Shown here: positions 1 to 5,427 of the stretch, piece after piece | Numbering within the stretch: the first letter of the stretch is position 1 | How the letters are laid out: each line of letters opens with the position of its first letter | NCBI GenBank assembly: GCA_964440155.1 | Contig: CAYTRH010000111.1 | Location: forward strand, 1-9,644 | Origin: PFJX01 sp964440155 | GTDB lineage: Bacteria > Pseudomonadota > Gammaproteobacteria > Burkholderiales > Thiobacillaceae | Length of the DNA: 9,644 bases | Reading direction: 5' to 3' | Program-made: the position numbers and the translations under genes | Notes under the pieces: generated by a model | What the model was told of the DNA's origin: nothing | What the model saw: the letters and a program-made list of their open reading frames with translations, nothing else | Databases searched by the model: none

Positions 1-15
1 AACGCCGCGCCGCCG

Positions 16-32
16 CGCCGGCCCGTCCGGCG
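16..32 (-). other. GC hairpin just after the speD-speE fusion gene
   Basis: A 6-bp perfect inverted repeat (CGCCGG at 16-21, CCGGCG at 27-32) with a 5-nt loop begins 6 nt past the stop codon of the leftward decarboxylase/aminopropyltransferase gene. It could be the stem of a transcription terminator, but no T-tract is seen in the few bases left before the window edge. The region is so GC-rich that a chance hairpin is plausible. Confidence 0.25.
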
Positions 33-38
33 ACCGGT

Positions 39-1277
39 TCAGGCGCGTCCGACCAGTTCCCGGTAGAAGTTGGGCAACGCGAACAACGCGCCATGCACCT
101 CGGCGTTGTAATAACGCAGATCGGCGATGCCGCGCCGCGCGAGGCGTTCGGCCACCTGCTCGCGCGTGAGCGCGTGCGGATCGAGCGTGTCGGATGCCAC
201 CGCCAGGCCCCAGTACGCGCCGTACAGCGGCACGTACAGGCCAAGGAAATGCACCTGCGCGAAGCAGGCGCGCAGGTCGGTGGCGATGCGCCGTACCTGT
301 TCCGCCTCGAACACCGGTGTGCCGATGTGCAGGACGATGGCGCCGCCCGGTTCCAGCACGCGTTTGAGCGATGCCAGGAACTCACGCGTGTACAACGGCC
401 CGGCCGGCGTTTCCGGATCGGTCAGGTCGAGCAGCACCAGGTCGTAACGATCGGCGGTGTCACGCACGTGGGCGAAGCCGTCGCCGATACGCAGGTCGAC
501 ACGCGGGTCGTCCAGTGCACCGCGATGCACCTCGGCGAGGTATTGCCGCGCGGCACGCGGGACTTCGGCGTCGAGCTCGGCGATCACAACGCGCTCGACC
601 GAGGGGTGCTTGAGCAGCTCCTCGGCGGCGCCGCCATCGCCGCCACCGAGGATCAGCACCTGGCGCGGCCCGGGATGAGCGACCGCGGCGGGATGCACCA
701 GCGCTTCGTGATAGAAGAATTCCTCGCCGACCGAGGTCATGAAATGACCGTCCAGGCGCAGCAGGCGGCCGAACTGCGGCGTGTCGAACACCTCCAGCAG
801 TTGGTGGGCGCTGCGCGTGGTTTCCAGGCGGCGGGCGCCACGGTAGCCGTAGACGCTGTGCGGGTTGAGCGCCTCCAGCAGGGTCTCGCCGCTCTGGGCG
901 TCGTCCGTCCCACCGCGCAGCAGCCGGTTGCAATGCGCCTCGCCCGGCGCGAAGGCGGCGACCAGGGCCTGGGTCAGGCGTTCGGCCTTGTCGGAGTTGT
1001 CGCAATGGAAATTGCAGACGTACACATCCAGCGTCACGCCGGCGCGTTCCGGCCAGGTGTGCACGGCCAGATGCGATTCCGCCAGCAGCAGCATGCCGGT
1101 GACGCCACCGGGCTGGCCGGCGTGCTCGGGGAAGGTGAACCATTTCTCGTCCACCAGGGTGAGACCGACGTCCAGCGTGTGGCGTCGGCACAGTTCGGCG
1201 ATGGCGTTCGCCTCGGTCAGCAGCGCGCGGCTGCATTGGCACTGATACAGATCAGCGGTCAGGTGTAGGCCTTGCAT
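39..1277 (-). CDS. Fused S-adenosylmethionine decarboxylase / aminopropyltransferase (SpeD-SpeE)
   Basis: A bifunctional polyamine enzyme of 412 aa. Residues 1 to about 120 are a complete prokaryotic AdoMet decarboxylase. The self-cleavage site is AES(68)HLAVHTWPE, with Ser68 becoming the pyruvoyl group, followed by His73 and Cys88. The spacing of +5 and +20 from the Ser matches Ser63/His68/Cys83 of the Thermotoga enzyme. Residues from about 130 to 412 are a spermidine synthase fold: FFYHE (177-181), the nucleotide-binding GGGDGG (211-216), ELD (234-236), and LLDLTDP (282-288) with the likely catalytic Asp284. The predicted reaction is decarboxylation of AdoMet and transfer of its aminopropyl group to a diamine, probably putrescine giving spermidine; the acceptor cannot be read from sequence. 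Fusions of these two enzymes are known in some bacteria but are uncommon. The ATG at 1277 is preferred because a G-rich ribosome site (GGGGGG) lies just upstream and the decarboxylase homology starts there. A GTG at 1316 would add 13 unconvincing residues. Confidence 0.93.
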   Translation of the reverse strand: MQGLHLTADLYQCQCSRALLTEANAIAELCRRHTLDVGLTLVDEKWFTFPEHAGQPGGVTGMLLLAESHLAVHTWPERAGVTLDVYVCNFHCDNSDKAERLTQALVAAFAPGEAHCNRLLRGGTDDAQSGETLLEALNPHSVYGYRGARRLETTRSAHQLLEVFDTPQFGRLLRLDGHFMTSVGEEFFYHEALVHPAAVAHPGPRQVLILGGGDGGAAEELLKHPSVERVVIAELDAEVPRAARQYLAEVHRGALDDPRVDLRIGDGFAHVRDTADRYDLVLLDLTDPETPAGPLYTREFLASLKRVLEPGGAIVLHIGTPVFEAEQVRRIATDLRACFAQVHFLGLYVPLYGAYWGLAVASDTLDPHALTREQVAERLARRGIADLRYYNAEVHGALFALPNFYRELVGRA

Positions 1278-1303
1278 GGCGCCCCCCAATCCACGGTATG
1301 ACC

Positions 1304-1353
1304 CGCAGCGCTCCACGCAGGGCGCTGCGCCGAACCCCCGGTCTCGGCCGGGG
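1304..1353 (-). promoter_or_regulatory. Structured 5' leader of the speD-speE fusion gene
   Basis: Two perfect hairpins lie in the roughly 80-nt leader between the predicted transcription start and the ATG at 1277. One has a 6-bp stem (1336-1341 with 1348-1353, loop of 6). The other has an 8-bp stem (1304-1311 with 1322-1329, loop of 10). The G-run near the start codon could alternatively pair with the C-run of the first hairpin, which would hide the ribosome site. Regulation by polyamines or AdoMet is inference only, and high GC raises the chance of fortuitous stems. Confidence 0.4.
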
Positions 1354-1364
1354 AAAAAGGCGCG

Positions 1365-1373
1365 ATTATAGCA
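1365..1373 (-). promoter_or_regulatory. Extended -10 promoter for the speD-speE fusion gene
   Basis: Read leftward, the sequence is TGCTATAAT: a perfect sigma-70 -10 hexamer with the TGn extension, standing out in GC-rich DNA. The hexamer 17 bp upstream is GGTCGA, a poor -35, as is common for extended -10 promoters. Transcription should begin near 1358, giving a leader of about 80 nt. It lies in the gap after the EF-G-like gene, so the polyamine gene can be expressed independently of it. Confidence 0.65.
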
Positions 1374-1418
1374 GGGGCCGGGCAGGCTCGACCGATTTGC
1401 GGGCGTCGTTGCCGGCCG

Positions 1419-3464
1419 TCAGTCCTCGTCGCCCGCCGGTCTGTGCTGTGCCGCCAGGCGCTGTTGCACGAACGGCGGTACCGCCTGGTAATGGCTGAAC
1501 TCCAGCGTGTAGGAACCCTGGCCGGCGGTGAGCGACTTGATGCGGGACTGGAAACCGTCCAGCTCGGCCAATGGCACCTGCGCGACCACGGTGATCATGC
1601 CGCCACGGCCGCTGGCGTGGCCGGTGATCTGGCCACGCCGTCCGGACAGATCGCCGCTGACGTCGCCGACCGCCGCCTCCGGCGCGGTCAACTCGACGTT
1701 GACGATGGGTTCCAGCACGATGGGGCCGGCTTTGGCGGCGGCGTCGAGGAAGGCCTTCTTGCCGGCGGTGATGAACGCGATCTCCTTGCCGTCGACGGGA
1801 TGGTTCTTGCCGTCATACACGGTCACACGGATGTCCTGCATCGGGAAACCGGCGATGGCGCCGCTCTCCATGGCCTGACGCACGCCCTTTTCCACCGCCG
1901 GGATGAACGAGGCGGGAATGACCCCGCCCTTGACCGCGTCGACGAATTCGAAGCCCGCACCACGTTCCAGCGGTTCGACGCGCAGATACACCTCGCCGAA
2001 CTGGCCGGCGCCGCCGGTCTGCTTCTTGTGGCGGTGGTGACCCTCGGCGGCGCGTGTGATGGTCTCGCGGTAGGCGATGGTGGGCGGGTGCGCGTCCACG
2101 TCCAGACGGAACTGTTCGCGCATCTTCTCTAGCACGCTGTTGAGATGGGCTTCGCCCAGGCCGCGAATGACCACTTCGTGCGTGGTGGCGTCGTGCTCCA
2201 CGTGCAGCCCCGGATCCTCGTCGATCAGCCGGTGCAGCACGTCGCCCAGCTTGTCCATGTCCGACTGCTTCTTCGGCCGCACCGCCAGGCCGAATACCGC
2301 GTGCGGAAAGTCCAGCGGCTTCATGTGGATGTGATCGTCCTCCGGCGCGTCGTGCAGTACCGAGTCGAAATTGATGTCGTCCACCTTGGTCACCGCGCAG
2401 ATGTCGCCGGGGATGCAGGCATCCACCGGCAGCAGTTGCTTGCCCTGCATGCGGTACAGATGGCCGACCTTGAACGGCTTGCGCAGCTCGCCAATGTAAA
2501 GCTGGGAATCCGCGGTGATGGTGCCCTGACGCACGCGGAACGCGGCGGTACGGCCGACGTAGGGGTCGACTTCCAGTTTGAACACGTGCGCCAGCGCGTG
2601 CTTGTCCGGGTCGGGCTCGACGCGCAGGGGCGTCGCCGCTTCGCCCTCGCCGAGCAGGAACAGCGGCGGATTGGCCTCACCGGGATGCGGCAACAGACGC
2701 ACCATGATGTCCAGCAGTTCGTCCAGTCCGGCGCCGCTCGCCGCGGAGACGAAGCACACGGGCACCAGATGGTTGTCGCGCAGCGCCTGCTCGAACGGCT
2801 CGTGCAGTTGCTCCGGCGCGATCTCGCCCTGTTCCAGATAGGTCGCCATCAGGTCTTCGTCGATTTCCACGACCTGATCGACCAGCGCCTGGTGCGCCGC
2901 CGCGACACTGGAGAAATCCGCCTCGCCGGCGGGATTGAAGAAACAGTCGGTGACGCGCGTGGCGCCGGCCGCGGGCAGGTTGATGGGCAGACATTCGCGC
3001 CCGAACGCGGTCTGGATGTCGGCGAGCAGTGCCGGCAGGTCGGCATCGGGCAGATCGATCTTGTTGACCACGATCATGCGGCACAGCTTGCGCGTCTGCG
3101 CCCAGTGCATCATGCGGTGCGCGGTCAGTTCGATGCCCTTGCGCGCGTCGATCACGACGATGACCGTATCCGCCGCATCCAGCGCGCACATGGCCTGGCC
3201 CATGAAGTCCGGGTAGCCGGGCGTGTCGAGCAGGTGGATGCGCGTGCCGGCGTGCTCCAGATGGGCGACGGCCAGCTTGATCGAGTGTTGGTGCGCTTTT
3301 TCCAGCGGGTCGTAGTCGCACACGGTGTTGCCGCGTTCGACCGAGCCCGCGGCGGCAATGGCGCCGGCGCGGGCCAGCAGGTTCTCGATCAGGGTGGTCT
3401 TGCCGGCGCCGCCGTGGCCGACCAGGGCGACGACACGCAGTTGTTGGACGGAATGTGAGTTCAT
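1419..3464 (-). CDS. EF-G-like translation factor (EF-G2/FusA2-type paralogue)
   Basis: A translational GTPase of 681 aa with the full domain order of elongation factor G. The G domain has a P-loop GHGGAGKT (16-23), a G3 motif DTPGYPDF (80-87), NKID (134-137) and a G5-like SAASG near 250. Beta-barrel domain II follows, then domain III, then domain IV (AYRET near 464 and the HKKQTGGAGQFG stretch near 479), and domain V to the C-terminus. It is slightly shorter than canonical EF-G (about 700 aa). Two features mark it as the divergent paralogue group. The catalytic His of DTPGHVDF is Tyr84, and switch I reads DPLEKAHQHSIK instead of the EQERGIT type. The domain IV loop reads HPVDGKEIAF where EF-G usually has DSS. 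Its function is unsettled: translocation, recycling or stress-related ribosome work are possible. It lies 48 bp downstream of the acyltransferase gene on the same strand, so cotranscription is likely. No clear Shine-Dalgarno precedes the ATG. Confidence 0.93.
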   Translation of the reverse strand: MNSHSVQQLRVVALVGHGGAGKTTLIENLLARAGAIAAAGSVERGNTVCDYDPLEKAHQHSIKLAVAHLEHAGTRIHLLDTPGYPDFMGQAMCALDAADTVIVVIDARKGIELTAHRMMHWAQTRKLCRMIVVNKIDLPDADLPALLADIQTAFGRECLPINLPAAGATRVTDCFFNPAGEADFSSVAAAHQALVDQVVEIDEDLMATYLEQGEIAPEQLHEPFEQALRDNHLVPVCFVSAASGAGLDELLDIMVRLLPHPGEANPPLFLLGEGEAATPLRVEPDPDKHALAHVFKLEVDPYVGRTAAFRVRQGTITADSQLYIGELRKPFKVGHLYRMQGKQLLPVDACIPGDICAVTKVDDINFDSVLHDAPEDDHIHMKPLDFPHAVFGLAVRPKKQSDMDKLGDVLHRLIDEDPGLHVEHDATTHEVVIRGLGEAHLNSVLEKMREQFRLDVDAHPPTIAYRETITRAAEGHHRHKKQTGGAGQFGEVYLRVEPLERGAGFEFVDAVKGGVIPASFIPAVEKGVRQAMESGAIAGFPMQDIRVTVYDGKNHPVDGKEIAFITAGKKAFLDAAAKAGPIVLEPIVNVELTAPEAAVGDVSGDLSGRRGQITGHASGRGGMITVVAQVPLAELDGFQSRIKSLTAGQGSYTLEFSHYQAVPPFVQQRLAAQHRPAGDED

Positions 3465-3512
3465 GATGTGAGCGCTGAGAGTGGAAACGACGAGGTGGCG
3501 GCGGCGTGGCGT

Positions 3513-4274
3513 TCAGCACTTGCCGCCGAGCAGTTCTCCCCGATTGGTGATCAGATCCCAGACCGAGGGCGCGACCGCGCGTATGCTGGGCAGTGCTTCG
3601 TCGACGGTGCCCAGGCAGGGCACGCGCAGACCGTGGTAATCCACGTCCGGGCCGATGCGGTTGAAGATCACGCCGAAACGCGCCAGCAAACGCAATAGAG
3701 CGGGCTCCATCACCGCGTAACAGTGGGTGATGCCGTGCTGCTGCACCATGCGCATGACCACGGCGAACAGGCCGAGCGAAATGTGCGGCAATACGCGGCG
3801 TTCGTCCTCCTCGAAGTAAATTTCGATGTTGGGTGCCACACCGGCCAGGGAGCCGGCTTCACCGAGACGCCGCTTGAAGGTCTTGGATACCGCGAAGCGT
3901 GAAATCTCGCCCAGGTGGGCGCGAACGTCCGGCTGCGTGACCGGCCGATCGAGCGGGCAGTGGCGTTCGATCGGGAACGGCGCGGCGAGATTGGCGCGAT
4001 CCGGCAGGATCAGTCGCGCCGTGGCGGCATACATACCGGTGCGGCGGTGGCGCACCAGGTAGTGATCCGAGCGGACGTCGAATTCGTCTTCTTCCCAATA
4101 ATACGGTTGCCCGTCGGCGGCTATGCCGGACTTGCATTCCTCGACGCGTTCGAAGCCGGTCTCCACGACGTAGACCTGATAACGCAGCAGATAGACCTGC
4201 ATGCGCAGCGCGTCGGTGTCGGCATGCACCAGTTCGAAATACTCGTTCAGCGCGGCGATCAGATCGGTGTTCAT
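3513..4274 (-). CDS. PEP-CTERM/exosortase system-associated acyltransferase (LuxI-like GNAT fold)
   Basis: A protein of 253 aa resembling the acyltransferases that co-occur with exosortase/PEP-CTERM sorting systems, which are related to acyl-homoserine-lactone synthases. Supporting motifs are LLRYQVYVVETGFE (29-42), EEDEFDVRSDHYLV (61-74), ATARLIL (84-90) and GEISRFAVSKTFKRR (122-136). The acidic pair followed by ARLIL and E(I/L)SRF corresponds to the conserved core of LuxI-type synthases. The C-terminal half carries a second GNAT-like segment (PHISLGLF, GITHCYAVMEPALLRLLARFG). These proteins are thought to make N-acyl amino acids or a related acylated signal, but the product is not established. 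No exosortase, PEP-CTERM substrate, LuxR regulator or polysaccharide gene is in the window, so the partner system must lie elsewhere. The ATG at 4274 gives the N-terminus expected for the family; the ribosome site is weak. A long leader lies upstream. Confidence 0.85.
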   Translation of the reverse strand: MNTDLIAALNEYFELVHADTDALRMQVYLLRYQVYVVETGFERVEECKSGIAADGQPYYWEEDEFDVRSDHYLVRHRRTGMYAATARLILPDRANLAAPFPIERHCPLDRPVTQPDVRAHLGEISRFAVSKTFKRRLGEAGSLAGVAPNIEIYFEEDERRVLPHISLGLFAVVMRMVQQHGITHCYAVMEPALLRLLARFGVIFNRIGPDVDYHGLRVPCLGTVDEALPSIRAVAPSVWDLITNRGELLGGKC

Positions 4275-4359
4275 GGCATCGCTTCGGTCTGACGGACAGG
4301 ACGGTTTACCACCGTGAGCAACGAAACGCCGATGCGCCGTGTCCGTGTTCCTCCCCCGG

Positions 4360-4381
4360 CCCGCCCGGTGATCGGGGCGGG
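4360..4381 (-). other. GC-rich hairpin in the acyltransferase leader
   Basis: A 7-bp perfect inverted repeat (4360-4366 CCCGCCC, 4375-4381 GGGCGGG) with an 8-nt loop. In the leftward transcript it is followed by GGGGGAGGA, which looks like a strong ribosome site. No sensible start codon lies at the right distance, and the acyltransferase ATG is about 75 nt further on. No T-tract follows in either direction, so it is not a standard terminator. It may be a leader structure or chance. Confidence 0.35.
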
Positions 4382-4453
4382 TGGCTGAGGTTGTGTTTCT
4401 CGGTCAGTTTGCAGGTTAGCCAAGCCGGTGTTGTACGTAAACCACAGATGCAC

Positions 4454-4480
4454 CCGGCGCAGAAAAATATCTGCTGCCGG
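4454..4480. other. Interrupted palindrome, 10-bp stem with one bulged base
   Basis: CCGGCGCAGA (4454-4463) is mirrored by TCTGC (4470-4474) and GCCGG (4476-4480) with one unpaired T at 4475 and an AT-only loop (AAAATA). It sits some 180 bp upstream of the acyltransferase start and 20-50 bp from the AT-rich divergent promoter island. It could be an operator for a dimeric regulator or a hairpin in the acyltransferase leader. No T-run follows it on either strand. Confidence 0.4.
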
Positions 4481-4497
4481 CGTCGCATTGCTCTTGT

Positions 4498-4531
4498 TTG
4501 GCAATTAATCATATTAGAGAATACTTATAAC
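4498..4531 (+). promoter_or_regulatory. Rightward promoter in AT-rich island (candidate sRNA or leader promoter)
   Basis: An AT-rich block in GC-rich surroundings. TTGGCA (4498-4503) is 5/6 to the -35 consensus, with AATACT (4520-4525) 16 bp downstream. TATAAC (4526-4531) is a second, better -10 box with a weaker -35 (TTAATC at 4505-4510). Transcription would start around 4532-4538. On the other strand TATGAT (4513 to 4508) could be the -10 of a leftward promoter for the acyltransferase gene, making this a divergent promoter island. Confidence 0.5.
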
Positions 4532-4537
4532 ACTGAC

Positions 4538-4624
4538 GCGGCACGGTCTGTGCCGTGTTGGTGTTGTCTCCTCCATCCTCCTCCTTTGGTGGATTTAGCC
4601 CGGTCACCCGACCGGGCTTTTTTT
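4538..4624 (+). ncRNA. Candidate small regulatory RNA (or attenuated leader of the UPF0149 gene)
   Basis: A compact unit of about 87 nt runs from the promoter island to a strong intrinsic terminator and contains no plausible gene. It has three parts. The first is a 5' hairpin (4539-4546 with 4553-4560, 8 bp including two G-U pairs, 6-nt loop). The second is a largely unpaired CU-rich segment with CTCCTCC (4568-4574) and TCCTCCTCC (4576-4584). The third is the terminator hairpin with its U-tract. The CU-rich repeats are complementary to Shine-Dalgarno sequences, the targeting style of several proteobacterial sRNAs with C-rich loops. The terminator with 7 Ts would also suit Hfq binding. I do not recognise a named family. 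The alternative is a leader whose terminator controls read-through into the UPF0149 gene at 4690. The start is estimated from the promoter. Confidence 0.5.
4597..4624 (+). terminator. Strong intrinsic terminator
   Basis: A perfect 8-bp stem, AGCCCGGT (4597-4604) with ACCGGGCT (4611-4618), and a 6-nt loop, runs directly into seven Ts (4618-4624). This is a textbook rho-independent terminator reading rightward. It lies upstream of a rightward gene and points away from the leftward acyltransferase gene, so it must end a separate short rightward transcript or act as an attenuator. Confidence 0.85.
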
Positions 4625-4689
4625 GCGCGCGGGCAGGGGCAAGGCTCAACCTTGCGGGCGAACCGCGCGGGCGGCCGGGGAGGGCTATC

Positions 4690-5427
4690 ATGAGAGCCCC
4701 ATCCGCCGGAACAGCCATCATGACCAATCGACTTGCCCCCCTGAGCGACGCGGAACTCGACGAGCTGGAAGCGTTCCTGATGTCCGACGACGTGCCCGAG
4801 GATTGCATGGACATCGCCATGCTCGACGGCTTCCTGACGGCCTTGATCATCGGCCCCAATACGCTGCTGCCCAGCCAGTGGCTGCCATACATCTGGGGCG
4901 GTGACGAGAACGAGCCGATGGCGTTTGCTTCCGACGCCGAGGCCGAACGCGTGTTGAATCTGATCATGCGCTATTACAACGATCGCGTGTACGACTTGCG
5001 CGAGGAGGCGGTGGAGTTCGAGCCGCTGTTGTATGTGCGTCAGGACGAGGCCGGCGAGGTGCCGGTGCTGGACGAATGGTGCGTGGGTTTCATCACCGCC
5101 ATCGGTATGGATGCAGAGGGCTGGCGACCGTTGCTCGAGTCCGATGCCGAGCAGGATGCGGTGTTGTTGGCACCCATGCTGCTGTACGGTACCGATGAGG
5201 GTCAGGCCGAGTTGCGCAGCAATCCGGAGTTGGCCGGACGCCAGAGGGACTTTGCCGACGGTCTCGGCATGTGTGTCCTCGGCATACGGGATTACTGGTT
5301 GCCCGGCCGCAAGCGCGCCGCCACCGTTCGGCGCACTTCCGAGAAGGTGGGGCGCAACGACCCATGCCCGTGCGGCAGCGGCCTCAAATACAAAAAGTGC
5401 TGCGGCGTGGCCGACCCTCTGGCGTAA
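4690..5427 (+). CDS. UPF0149/YecA-family protein with C-terminal SEC-C zinc motif
   Basis: A cytoplasmic protein of 245 aa. Residues from about 14 to 205 are the all-helical UPF0149 (YgfB/YecA) domain, with the typical acidic opening LSDAELDELEAFL (18-30) and MLDGFLTALIIGPNTLLPSQWLP (44-66, shown in part: LDGFLTA, GPNTLLPS). The C-terminus is a SEC-C zinc-binding motif, NDPCPCGSGLKYKKCC (223-238), with ligands Cys226, Cys228, Cys237 and Cys238. The same motif occurs at the end of SecA and is thought to mediate ribosome or nucleic-acid contacts; the cellular role of YecA proteins is not firmly known. The ATG at 4690 has a strong ribosome site (GGGGAGGG) ending about 5 nt upstream. The ATG at 4720 is a possible alternative with a weaker site. 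No promoter is apparent between the terminator at 4624 and the gene. The next gene starts 17 bp after the stop. Confidence 0.88.
   Translation: MRAPSAGTAIMTNRLAPLSDAELDELEAFLMSDDVPEDCMDIAMLDGFLTALIIGPNTLLPSQWLPYIWGGDENEPMAFASDAEAERVLNLIMRYYNDRVYDLREEAVEFEPLLYVRQDEAGEVPVLDEWCVGFITAIGMDAEGWRPLLESDAEQDAVLLAPMLLYGTDEGQAELRSNPELAGRQRDFADGLGMCVLGIRDYWLPGRKRAATVRRTSEKVGRNDPCPCGSGLKYKKCCGVADPLA

Noticed and set aside
93..1268. Long open frame on the plus strand opposite the polyamine gene
   Set aside because: It is antisense to a gene with clear catalytic motifs. Its translation is rich in Arg, Gln, Val and His with no recognisable family, as expected from high-GC codon bias on the reverse strand.
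1336..1360. GC hairpin beside an A/T run taken as a rightward or leftward terminator
   Set aside because: On the plus strand the stem is followed by As, and on the minus strand the Ts come before the stem. Neither order makes an intrinsic terminator, so it is treated as leader structure.
2145..3458. Open frame of over 400 codons on the plus strand opposite the EF-G-like gene
   Set aside because: It mirrors a well-conserved GTPase; its composition is typical of an antisense shadow and no domain is recognised.
4390..4430. Possible sigma-54 promoter (GG/GC pattern in TTGGCTAACCTGCAA, minus strand)
   Set aside because: The distance between GG and GC is 7 bases rather than 10, so it does not fit the sigma-54 consensus, although exosortase loci are often sigma-54 controlled.
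4271..4504. A 77-codon leftward frame whose stop overlaps the acyltransferase start (ATGA)
   Set aside because: It would need a TTG start without a ribosome site, and the peptide shows no family or helix pattern. It crosses the two palindromes, so the overlap is probably coincidence; a leader peptide cannot be excluded.
4555..4689. N-terminal extension of the UPF0149 gene upstream of 4690
   Set aside because: It would translate through the terminator hairpin and U-tract, and the ATG at 4690 already has a strong ribosome site.
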